From NCBI GenBank assembly GCA_964389735.1, contig CAYMEJ010000022.1:1-15689 (forward strand): 15,689 nt of DNA, read 5' to 3'. Positions 8,344-15,672 of this stretch are shown in pieces. Below the pieces are notes generated by a model, which was given only the letters and a program-made list of their open reading frames with translations, was not told the origin of the DNA and did no database searches. This DNA comes from JAQUVS01 sp964389735. Lineage in GTDB: Bacteria > Bacillota_I > Bacilli_A > RF39 > UBA660. Both the position numbers and the translations under genes were made by a program. Positions within the stretch are counted from its first letter, which is position 1, and each line of letters opens with the position of its first letter.

Positions 8344-9252
8344 ATGAATTCGCTTTTTGAGAAGAACTTAGTCCAGGAGAAAACCTGCGGAACGAATTTT
8401 GCCTACATTTTGAATGACAGTCAGCTGTTTTTGTCAACGGAGTATAAGGTTCTTCAGAGTCAGGGAAGCAATCAATTTCTGAAGTGCATGAAAATGCTTT
8501 ATAACGGTAAAATCATGCTTCTCTACTCTGTCGACGTTTATCGATCGTTGGCATCGATGCTTCCTTCGATGCAGACAGACAGCTTCTTCACGATCATCGC
8601 GAATCTGTTTTCCGTTGTTATCGAGGCAAAAAGCAATGGTTTTCTGTCTTGCCGGAATATCGAGGTCGCTGCGGATAAGATATTCGTCGACCCTCCGACC
8701 GGAAAGGTTAGGTTGGTCTATGTACCTTTCAGCGAGCGTTTTTTCGCGGATCAGTCGGCTTTTGAAACAGAGTTGCGCACGAGCATTATCAAAATCATAG
8801 ACAGTAATCCCTGTCTGATTTCCGATCAAACAAAGAAGTTGTCCTCGGATCTGTCCGACGGAAATCTGTCTGTAGAGGAGTTGTACATCCGGATGAAGAG
8901 CTTGCAGACGAATTCTCCGACGAGCGCCCGATCAGCACAACCGGCGAGTGCGGCTCCCCGTTTGGTGTCAGTCAACTCTCCTGTTCGCCTGGAGATCCGA
9001 ATCACGAAGAATGAATTCCTTCTCGGGAAAATCGCAGGTTCAGTCGACGGAGTGATCGAGTACAACAAGGCGATCAGTCGGGTCCATTGTAAAATCTGCA
9101 GAAACGGATCACAGTACACGATTGCTGACCTTGGCAGTGCCAATGGTACCTTCGTCAACAAAGAGAAGCTTCCCGCCAACCAGCCGCAGCGGATCGTTCA
9201 TGGCGACATGATCCGCTTAGCCAACAGTGATTTCCAATTCTTGACGCAATAA
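8344..9252 (+). CDS. FHA-domain protein with DUF6382-like N-terminal region (302 aa)
   Basis: The ATG at 8344 follows AAAGGA (8332-8337) and is preferred to the TTG at 8320 or the ATG at 8323, which overlap the previous stop. Residues about 1-170 resemble the N-terminal domain I know as DUF6382 from clostridial FHA proteins (LKCMKMLYNGKIMLLYSVD, then SNGFLSCRNI and IFVDPPTGKVRLVYVPF). A Ser/Thr/Ala/Pro linker at about 187-206 leads to a C-terminal FHA domain (213-302). That domain has Gly228-Lys229, Ser245-Arg246-x-His248 and Asn267-Gly268-Thr269, the residues that contact phosphothreonine in FHA proteins, with Lys in place of the usual first Arg. There is no signal peptide or membrane helix, so it is cytosolic. 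The likely role is to bind a phosphorylated partner of the secretion machine, plausibly a substrate of the kinase at the start of the window. The family assignment of the N-terminal half is from memory; the FHA call is firm. Confidence 0.88.
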   Translation: MNSLFEKNLVQEKTCGTNFAYILNDSQLFLSTEYKVLQSQGSNQFLKCMKMLYNGKIMLLYSVDVYRSLASMLPSMQTDSFFTIIANLFSVVIEAKSNGFLSCRNIEVAADKIFVDPPTGKVRLVYVPFSERFFADQSAFETELRTSIIKIIDSNPCLISDQTKKLSSDLSDGNLSVEELYIRMKSLQTNSPTSARSAQPASAAPRLVSVNSPVRLEIRITKNEFLLGKIAGSVDGVIEYNKAISRVHCKICRNGSQYTIADLGSANGTFVNKEKLPANQPQRIVHGDMIRLANSDFQFLTQ

Positions 9253-9258
9253 GGAGGT
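9251..9258 (+). promoter_or_regulatory. Strong ribosome binding site for a GTG start
   Basis: AAGGAGGT begins inside the stop codon of the FHA gene and sits 8 bases upstream of the GTG at 9267. It fixes this non-ATG start and suggests translational coupling with the FHA gene. Confidence 0.8.
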
Positions 9259-9266
9259 CAACGTCC

Positions 9267-10325
9267 GTGAAAAAGCCGAGAATCATCCTAGCAGACACTG
9301 ACTTCAACTATATCATTCCGCTGCAGCAGAAATTTTTCGAGGAGTTTTTCGAGAAAATCGATCTCGAGATCATTGATGACCCAGCGTATTTCAGGTTGTT
9401 GTTTTCAGCTCCTCAGATGGCAGATATCCTGGTCGTCTCGGAAGATCTTTTTGAGCCGTCATTGCAACGACACAACATCGGGCATATTTTTCTCATGACG
9501 GAACAGCCGGAGGAGGACAATACTTCTGAGCTTAATATTAGCCGGCTTTTCAAGTATACGAGTATTAAAGAGATTTTCTCAGAAATAACAGGAAAAGCTG
9601 CCGAGGCTCTGAATGTTAAGAATGTGGCGAAGAAGCAGACTCAGGTCATTCTTGTATACTCGGCAAGCGGCGGCACCGGTAAAACGACAATCGCAATGGG
9701 AATCAGCGCGTGCCTGACAAAGAATTACAAGAAAGTCCTTTATATCAGCGCAGACAGACTTCATACCTTTCAGCGTATGTTGGAGAATCAAACCCCTGTG
9801 TCCGCCCCTGAGATTTATGCAAAGCTCTCGGCGGCAAGGGACTCGTTGTACTCCGATGTCAAGCACGTCATACGCAGGGAGTCGTTCTCCTATTTTCCGC
9901 CTTTTCGAGCCGCGCTGCTGTCTTTGGGTCTTCAGTATTCCATATATGAGAAGCTGGCGACCGCGGCCAAAAAAACGAACGAATATGATTACATCATCAT
10001 TGATGCGGATGCTCCTTTTGATGAGGACAAGGCGAGACTTCTCAGCTTTTCTGACAGGGTCGTTCTGGTTACGGAACAGACGAACACGTCTGTTTTTGCA
10101 ACGAATACGTTGATTTCCAATATGAATGGTGTCAATGCGGAGAAGTATATATTTGTCTGCAACAATTTCGACAAGGACAAATATAATGCGATCATTTCGG
10201 CAAATGTGAAACGCAACTTCCAGATTACAGAGTACATCTCCCATATCCCGGATTATGATCAGAAGAAGTGTGAAGATCTGGCGAAGAATCCGGACATCCA
10301 GAAAACAGCTTTCTTGATTCTGTAG
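9267..10325 (+). CDS. CpaE/MinD-like ATPase with degenerate receiver-like N-terminal domain (352 aa)
   Basis: It starts at a GTG 8 bases after a strong AAGGAGGT (9251-9258). Residues about 1-108 are shaped like a response-regulator receiver: IILADTD with acidic Asp10 and Asp12, a third strand ILVVSED where Ser58 replaces the phosphoacceptor Asp, IFLMTE, and Lys96. It therefore should not be phosphorylated in the normal way. Residues about 125-350 are a SIMIBI-class P-loop ATPase with the deviant Walker A SASGGTGKTT (132-141) and Walker B DYIIIDAD (241-248), as in CpaE and MinD. These ATPases dimerise on ATP and often place polar or membrane machines such as Tad pili. Co-directional tight spacing with the FHA and yukD genes ties it to this secretion system, where it could localise or control assembly of the EssC complex. 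Classical T7SSb loci do not carry it. The role is inferred. Confidence 0.88.
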   Translation: MKKPRIILADTDFNYIIPLQQKFFEEFFEKIDLEIIDDPAYFRLLFSAPQMADILVVSEDLFEPSLQRHNIGHIFLMTEQPEEDNTSELNISRLFKYTSIKEIFSEITGKAAEALNVKNVAKKQTQVILVYSASGGTGKTTIAMGISACLTKNYKKVLYISADRLHTFQRMLENQTPVSAPEIYAKLSAARDSLYSDVKHVIRRESFSYFPPFRAALLSLGLQYSIYEKLATAAKKTNEYDYIIIDADAPFDEDKARLLSFSDRVVLVTEQTNTSVFATNTLISNMNGVNAEKYIFVCNNFDKDKYNAIISANVKRNFQITEYISHIPDYDQKKCEDLAKNPDIQKTAFLIL

Positions 10326-10334
10326 GAGTGAAAC

Positions 10335-10589
10335 ATGGAAAAAGATAAAGCTATTGTCATCTTTCAAATCAGCAATCGGGCATTTTCGACGGATCTCGTT
10401 GTTCCTTTGAATATATCAGCCAATGAGCTGGTACTGGCATTGAATTCGGCCTACAAGCTCGAGATGGATACTTCGAATGTCAAGAATTGTTTTCTGAAGG
10501 CGGAGAATCCGATCGCACTCCTGAAGGGAAATAAGACGCTGGCAGACTTTGGCATTCGAAACGGCAGCGTCATTTATTATACCGAGTGA
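10335..10589 (+). CDS. yukD: YukD/EsaB ubiquitin-like T7SS protein (84 aa)
   Basis: AGGAG at 10324-10328, overlapping the upstream stop codon, precedes the ATG by 6 bases. The 84-aa length is typical of YukD/EsaB (about 80 aa). The sequence follows the beta-grasp ubiquitin-like pattern: two opening strands (AIVIFQIS, STDLVVPL), a helix (ANELVLALNSAY) and a closing segment LADFGIRNGSVIYY, which matches the L-x-D-x-G-I-x-N/D-G-D/S-x-I-x signature of YukD and ubiquitin-like folds. No diglycine tail is present, as expected for this family. It is a small cytosolic accessory of T7SSb, needed for or regulating secretion in Bacillus subtilis and Staphylococcus. Its position immediately before essC matches the order of several known loci. 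Confidence 0.9.
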   Translation: MEKDKAIVIFQISNRAFSTDLVVPLNISANELVLALNSAYKLEMDTSNVKNCFLKAENPIALLKGNKTLADFGIRNGSVIYYTE

Positions 10590-10590
10590 C

Positions 10591-10613
10591 AACAGCAATC
10601 CGGAGTTGCCGTT
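10591..10613 (+). other. Imperfect hairpin between yukD and essC
   Basis: AACAGCAA and TTGCCGTT can pair at seven of eight positions (one A-C mismatch) around a 7-base loop, just after the yukD stop. No T-run follows, so it is not an intrinsic terminator. It could be a processing or mRNA-stability element that adjusts yukD relative to essC, or chance. Confidence 0.3.
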
Positions 10614-10646
10614 ATACCAAGCAAGACCAGTGGCGAGAGGACGTTT

Positions 10647-13600
10647 ATGAAAAGAAGATATAAGATCATCATTTCGAACAAGAACTTGTATAGAGAGGTA
10701 GAACTGGGAGCTGACGCCGAGCAGATAAAGATCGGGACTGAACAGGATTGTGATGTTCGCCTTCGCAAAGAGCTTTTTTTCGAGAAAATTGAGCTCGTTT
10801 TCCTTAAAGACCGGGATGAATGGAGCATGGTTTGCTCAGAGAACCTGTATGTTTCTGTCGGCGATGTCCGGAAGATGCTTACCAAGACCCTGAATCACGG
10901 CGATATCTTTGATGTGAAATATCAAGAGTCGAACAATACTGTTTTCGCGCTTGACTTTATGATCGATTTTGACAGCGGAGAGAGAAAGTATGAGCGCGTG
11001 ATCGAGATTCCGAATCGCGTGTCCTTCAATATTGGATCTGGCATGCATCATTCGATTGTAATCAGCGGACCCTTTATTATTGACGACTCCATTGAACTGA
11101 CCCGAAATGATGATTCTCTTTCTTTAAGAATTAACAAGGCCACTTACGGTGTGTTACATAACGGAAAAAAAGCAAACCCAACGGAAGAGATTAAGAACGG
11201 GGACTTCTTTTCTCTGTCTGATCATTTTTTCTATTACAAGGACGGCAAGCTCTGGACGGAAATACGAGAGGACTTGGAGGTCGTTAAGCTCAGCTTTGTC
11301 GATTGTCCCGCGAGAAACCAGTACCCGAAGTTCATAAGAAACACCAGGATGAAGTCTCTGATCAATGATGCGGAAATCGAGATTCTGGATCCGCCGCCTT
11401 TGCCACAGAAGCCGAAGAACAATATTTTTACAAGATTATTGCCGGCATTCGGAATGATCTTGGCTTCCGCGTTTATGGCGTTCATGGGAGGCTCTATGAT
11501 TGTTCTTTCGATTGTATCGGGAGGAATGGCGATTGTAACAACGGTCTTGAGTCTTCGAGAGGCCAAGAAGGAATTTAAGACGAATACGAAGCAGAGAATC
11601 GAGAAATACAATGCATATATTGAGAAGAAACGTCTCGAGATCGAGAAGATCAGGGAGGAAGAGCTTCAAGCCCTGAACGAGATCTATGTCTCACAGGATG
11701 TGATTCATGATCGGTTCGTCTCGTTCTCGCCGGATTTATTCGACAGAGTACCGGAGGACGAGGATTTCCTGTGCATCCGTCTGGGAAGCGGCTCCGTTGA
11801 GGCAAAACGAAAGATCAATTATAAGAAACAAGAGCGGCTGGAATATGAGGATGAATTGCAAATGGTTCCGGAGCAAGTCGCTCAGGAATATCGGGAAATC
11901 GCTGATGTTCCGGTTATCTGTGACCTGAAGATCATCAATGCGCTGGGCATTGTCGGCTCTTCGGAGAATCGTTTCTCCTTTTTCAAGAATATTATCGTCG
12001 ATTTGATCGGACGGCAGTATCATAACGATTTGAAAATGGTCTTTGTTGCGGAGAAAGAAAACAAGGATCGGATCCGCTGGCTTCGAATGCTTCCGCATGT
12101 TTACTGTGATCAGATCGGTAGCCGATTGCTTGTGAGTGATGATGAGAGCAAGAATCTTGTCTTCGAGTACCTGTACAAGGAGCTTAGTGTGCGCGAGCAG
12201 AACAAGATCAGCGAACCTCATATCGTTGCTTTTTTCTATGACGGCTATGGAATCAACAATCATCCCATTTCCCGATTTGTTGAGAAAGCAAAAGACCTGG
12301 GATTCACCTTTGTGTTTTTTGGTCAGCAAGGATGCGAAATACCAGTGGGTTGCTCCTATGTCGTTGATATTATTAATGGTGACAGTGCGATGCTGATTTG
12401 TGCTGACAACAAACACATGACAAATACTTTCTCCTACTCGGATATCCCGAACGTACAAGCACAGAAAATCGTGGATATTCTATCCCCTGTATATACGGAG
12501 GAAATATCCCTTGAAGGAAGCCTGACCAAGAAGATCTCCATATTCCAGCTTCTAAACGTGATGAACACGGACGATATCGACCTGGCGACCAGGTGGAAAA
12601 ACTCGCAGGTCTATAAATCGATGGCTGCGCCTCTTGGTGTGACAAAGTCATCGGTGGTTTATCTGGATCTGCACGACAAAGCACACGGTCCGCATGGACT
12701 CGTTGCCGGTACAACGGGATCAGGTAAATCGGAGATCCTGCAGACCTATATCCTGAGCATGGCCACACTTTTTCACGCATATGAGATCGGATTTGTCATT
12801 ATCGACTTTAAGGGCGGCGGTATGGTGAATCAATTCAGAGAATTGCCCCACCTGGTCGGCGCAATTACGAATATCGACGGAAAGGAAGTCAATCGCTCCC
12901 TGAAATCCATCAAAGCTGAATTGCAGAAGAGGCAGCGCCTTTTTGCTGAGGCCGAGGTAAACCATATCGATAAATACATCCAAAAATTCAAGGCAAAAGA
13001 GGTATCGATCCCTCTTCCGCATCTGATCATCATTGTTGACGAGTTTGCAGAGTTGAAGGCTGAACAACCGGAGTTCATGAAGGAGCTCATATCTGCTGCG
13101 CGTATCGGAAGAAGCCTCGGTGTTCATCTGATTCTTGCGACGCAGAAGCCGTCCGGTCAGGTCAACGAGCAGATCTGGAGTAACTCGCGATTCAAGCTAT
13201 GCTTGAAGGTGCAGAGCAAAGAAGACAGTAACGAAGTTCTCAAGTCACCCCTTGCAGCAGAAATTAAGGAACCCGGCCGTGCTTACTTGCAGGTTGGAAA
13301 TAACGAGATTTTTGAACTCTTTCAATCTGCCTACAGCGGTGAGTCCGAGAAGGCTGACGATAATCAGGTCAAAGAATTCTCGATCATCAGCTTGTCGGAC
13401 TCCGGCAAGCGTGTTCCTGTTTTTTCGCAAAAAAAGAAAAAAACCGACGGGCAGAACGTGACGCAGCTCGATGCTATCGTCAAGTATGTTGCTAAATATT
13501 TCGAGAGTACCAAGGCACCGAAGCTCCCGGATATTTGCCTGCCCTCCTTGTCTTCGGTCATTGATTTTCCTGAGAAGGCAGAGAAGATTCCCGATAACGA

Positions 13601-15164
13601 GAAAATACTGGTATCAATCGGTGTCTATGATGATCCGGAGAACCAATATCAGGGGTCCTATACCGTTGATCTTGCCGGCTCGAATCTGATGATCATCGGC
13701 TCATCACAGAGTGGGAAAACCAATCTTCTGCAGAATATTATTCGGAGCATATCGACGAGTTACTCTCCCGATCAGGTCACAATCTATATTATTGATTTTG
13801 CTTCTATGGTGCTCAAGAATTTCGAATCATTGAAGCATATCGGAGGAGTTGTCTGCCCATCAGATGACGAGAAAATCAAAAATTTATTCAAGCTGCTTTT
13901 TTCGGAGATCGAGATGCGAAAAGAGAAGCTGAGCCGTGTCGGCGTCAGCTCTTTCGCCGCTTACAAAGAGGCCGGAGAGACTGACCTTCCGCAGATTATT
14001 CTGTTGATAGACAACTTGACCAGGCTCAAAGAGATGTTCTTTTCCGATGATGCAGACTTGATTCATCTGTGCCGTGAGGGCGTATCGGTTGGAATCAGTA
14101 TAGTGATAGCCAACGCCCAGACTTCGGGGATTGGCTATAAGTACCTGGCGAGTTTCTCGACCAGAATTGCTCTGTTCTGTAACGATTCAGGCGAGTACAG
14201 TTCCCTGTTTGATCATTGCAGGGAGAGACTCGACAGCACCCCCGGTCGCTGCATTATTGAGATGGAGAAGAGACATCTCGAGGGGCAGGTGTATCTGGCT
14301 TTCAAGGGAGAGAAAGAAATTGAGCGCGTCCGCGATATCAAAGCCTACATAGCCAGAATAAACGCGAAGCAATCGTCCGTAGCAAAGCAGATTCCTGTCA
14401 TACCGGACGTGCTGAACGATGCCTATATCATCAGTCAATACAGCGAGCAAACGAAGACAAGCTTCAACCTGGTGGCCGGTCTGGATTACGCGACGGTCAC
14501 TCCGTTGATCTTGGATCTGTCGTCCGCCCTGATACTTGGTATTTCCGGACGCGCAAAGTCAGGGAAACACAATTGGATCAAATACATGATCACGATGATG
14601 GAGCACTCTTTTCCAGGAAAGACAAAGGTTCACATTATCGACGGGATCAATAAGAGATTATCACCAATGCGATCTTGCGCAAACGTTGCCTCATATAGTA
14701 TTGTCGCTGAAGATGCGGTCGTACAAATAAGAGGGATAGAAGAAGAGCTGAAGACGAGATACGACAACCTGGTTGCCGGGGATGATTCAGCGCTTGAACA
14801 AGCTGACTTGCTTGTTCTCATCTTGAATAACGCGGATGCCATTACGGCTGTCAGTAACGACAAAGAAGGAATGACCGCTTATAAAAACATCACGAGTCGG
14901 TACAAGAGCATGCGCGTTCTGCTACTGGTATCCTCTATTGAGAATGCCAGCGTGTCTTTCGGAGCGCCGGAGCTGATTAAGAGCATCCGTGATTCACGAC
15001 ACCTTCTCTTTTTCGATGACATTTCCAATCTGAAGTTTTTTGATGTTCCTCTTTCCGTGTCCAAAAACTTCAAGAAACCAATCGAATCCGGGGATTGCTA
15101 CTATTTTAAAGAAGGTGAGTGCATGAAGCTCAAGACACCAAATTGTACCGGGGAAAATGTGTAA
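10647..15164 (+). CDS. essC: EssC-type FtsK/SpoIIIE secretion ATPase (1505 aa)
   Basis: This is the motor of the T7SSb. The ATG at 10647 follows GAGAGGA (10635-10641). Its length and order match EssC/YukBA (about 1480-1495 aa). There are two N-terminal FHA-like domains (about 1-100 and 105-210) that lack the S-x-x-H and N-G-T signatures. Two membrane helices (about 264-305) follow, then a charged coiled coil (about 305-345), a degenerate D0 domain (about 400-610) and three ATPase domains. D1 has Walker A GTTGSGKS (688-695) and Walker B with Asp798-Glu799, plus the family strings DFKGGGM and LATQKPSGQV. D2 has Walker A GSSQSGKT (1018-1025) and Walker B ending Asp1122-Asn1123. D3 has GRAKSGKH (1301-1308), with His for the usual Ser/Thr, and a Walker B replaced by Asn1394-Asn1395, so D3 is probably inactive. 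It likely assembles as a hexamer at the membrane, recruits WXG100 substrates through its C-terminal domains and drives export. Confidence is high. Confidence 0.96.
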   Translation: MKRRYKIIISNKNLYREVELGADAEQIKIGTEQDCDVRLRKELFFEKIELVFLKDRDEWSMVCSENLYVSVGDVRKMLTKTLNHGDIFDVKYQESNNTVFALDFMIDFDSGERKYERVIEIPNRVSFNIGSGMHHSIVISGPFIIDDSIELTRNDDSLSLRINKATYGVLHNGKKANPTEEIKNGDFFSLSDHFFYYKDGKLWTEIREDLEVVKLSFVDCPARNQYPKFIRNTRMKSLINDAEIEILDPPPLPQKPKNNIFTRLLPAFGMILASAFMAFMGGSMIVLSIVSGGMAIVTTVLSLREAKKEFKTNTKQRIEKYNAYIEKKRLEIEKIREEELQALNEIYVSQDVIHDRFVSFSPDLFDRVPEDEDFLCIRLGSGSVEAKRKINYKKQERLEYEDELQMVPEQVAQEYREIADVPVICDLKIINALGIVGSSENRFSFFKNIIVDLIGRQYHNDLKMVFVAEKENKDRIRWLRMLPHVYCDQIGSRLLVSDDESKNLVFEYLYKELSVREQNKISEPHIVAFFYDGYGINNHPISRFVEKAKDLGFTFVFFGQQGCEIPVGCSYVVDIINGDSAMLICADNKHMTNTFSYSDIPNVQAQKIVDILSPVYTEEISLEGSLTKKISIFQLLNVMNTDDIDLATRWKNSQVYKSMAAPLGVTKSSVVYLDLHDKAHGPHGLVAGTTGSGKSEILQTYILSMATLFHAYEIGFVIIDFKGGGMVNQFRELPHLVGAITNIDGKEVNRSLKSIKAELQKRQRLFAEAEVNHIDKYIQKFKAKEVSIPLPHLIIIVDEFAELKAEQPEFMKELISAARIGRSLGVHLILATQKPSGQVNEQIWSNSRFKLCLKVQSKEDSNEVLKSPLAAEIKEPGRAYLQVGNNEIFELFQSAYSGESEKADDNQVKEFSIISLSDSGKRVPVFSQKKKKTDGQNVTQLDAIVKYVAKYFESTKAPKLPDICLPSLSSVIDFPEKAEKIPDNEKILVSIGVYDDPENQYQGSYTVDLAGSNLMIIGSSQSGKTNLLQNIIRSISTSYSPDQVTIYIIDFASMVLKNFESLKHIGGVVCPSDDEKIKNLFKLLFSEIEMRKEKLSRVGVSSFAAYKEAGETDLPQIILLIDNLTRLKEMFFSDDADLIHLCREGVSVGISIVIANAQTSGIGYKYLASFSTRIALFCNDSGEYSSLFDHCRERLDSTPGRCIIEMEKRHLEGQVYLAFKGEKEIERVRDIKAYIARINAKQSSVAKQIPVIPDVLNDAYIISQYSEQTKTSFNLVAGLDYATVTPLILDLSSALILGISGRAKSGKHNWIKYMITMMEHSFPGKTKVHIIDGINKRLSPMRSCANVASYSIVAEDAVVQIRGIEEELKTRYDNLVAGDDSALEQADLLVLILNNADAITAVSNDKEGMTAYKNITSRYKSMRVLLLVSSIENASVSFGAPELIKSIRDSRHLLFFDDISNLKFFDVPLSVSKNFKKPIESGDCYYFKEGECMKLKTPNCTGENV

Positions 15165-15250
15165 TATACACAAATATTGCGTGCGTGTTGAGATTTGGAA
15201 AAGAAAAGCTTTAAATACTGTGAAAAGTACTCATATTAAGACATTATCCC

Positions 15251-15280
15251 TTGACAATTACAGACAAACCGACATAAAAT
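15251..15280 (+). promoter_or_regulatory. Sigma-A-like promoter for the WXG100 gene
   Basis: A perfect -35 TTGACA (15251-15256) is followed after 18 bases by TAAAAT (15275-15280), five of six matches to TATAAT, in an AT-rich context. It predicts a transcript starting near 15287 with a leader of about 70 bases before the WXG100 ATG. A separate promoter would allow the small exported protein to be made in larger amounts than the machine. Confidence 0.65.
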
Positions 15281-15306
15281 AATCCTGATATTCATTTTGG
15301 TCGATA

Positions 15307-15316
15307 CAAGCGCTTG
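15307..15316. promoter_or_regulatory. 10-bp perfect palindrome CAAGCGCTTG in the WXG100 leader
   Basis: A fully symmetric 10-mer lies about 20 bases downstream of the predicted transcription start. It could be a dimeric regulator's operator acting as a roadblock, but one 10-bp palindrome can arise by chance. Confidence 0.3.
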
Positions 15317-15358
15317 ATTTATAGGAACCGCATATTTGGTCATTTGGAGGATGTTCAT

Positions 15359-15646
15359 ATGTCGAATAAGATTCGTATAGATTCTGACCTCATGCGGGAA
15401 CGGGCAGAGGAGTATCGTGTGCAAGCTTCGAATCTGGAACATATTCTTACAAAGCTGGATCAACTTCAGCGTTCTCTCGACAACGAATGGATCGGATTGG
15501 CTTCTGAGGCTTATGGCAACAAGTATGCGCAGTTAAGACCGACATTCGAAAAGACGAGCGAATTGACTCTGGACATTGCGACGGCTCTCGACAAAGTTGC
15601 ACAGAATATGATTGAGGTCGATCACAAACTGGCGAGGTGGTTCTAA
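15359..15646 (+). CDS. WXG100 family T7SS secreted protein (EsxA/YukE-like, 95 aa)
   Basis: The ATG at 15359 follows GGAGG (15346-15350) by 8 bases; a longer in-frame TTG start at 15314 has no such site. The protein is 95 aa, typical for WXG100, and all-helical by composition. The W-x-G turn is Trp44-Ile-Gly46 in the middle, separating two amphipathic helices. The C-terminus ends with Met84-x3-Asp88-x2-Leu91-x3-Phe95, which fits the HxxxD/ExxhxxxH export motif (H = hydrophobic) known for T7SSb WXG100 proteins. It has no classical signal peptide. It should form a helical-hairpin dimer and be exported by EssC, either as an effector or as a required co-secreted partner. It follows essC but has its own promoter. 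Confidence is high for the family; whether it is the principal EsxA orthologue is not decidable here. Confidence 0.95.
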   Translation: MSNKIRIDSDLMRERAEEYRVQASNLEHILTKLDQLQRSLDNEWIGLASEAYGNKYAQLRPTFEKTSELTLDIATALDKVAQNMIEVDHKLARWF

Positions 15647-15672
15647 TCGTATTTCTATTTGGAGCATCCGCA

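Larger units (their letters stand above)
15165..15358 (+). other. 194-bp non-coding region between essC and the WXG100 gene
   Basis: This AT-rich stretch holds no gene. It contains a sigma-A-like promoter (15251-15280) and a 10-bp palindrome (15307-15316). A short inverted repeat GTGTA-ATA-TACAC at 15159-15171 straddles the essC stop but has no T-run. I see no convincing intrinsic terminator, so read-through from the operon is likely. Confidence 0.7.

Noticed and set aside
9579..10367. Long antisense open frame (262 codons) opposite the CpaE-like gene
   Set aside because: It lies wholly against a strongly supported gene, has an unstructured basic/aromatic composition typical of reverse-strand shadows, and shows no recognisable domain or good ribosome binding site.
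11736..12458. Antisense open frame (240 codons) opposite essC
   Set aside because: It is a shadow of the EssC D0 region; no domain is recognisable and the sense gene is certain.
15159..15171. Inverted repeat GTGTA-ATA-TACAC at the essC stop as a terminator
   Set aside because: The stem is short and A/T-rich and no T-run follows.
15314..15358. TTG start giving a 15-residue longer WXG100 protein
   Set aside because: The extension is unlike WXG100 N-termini, and the ATG at 15359 has GGAGG at ideal spacing.
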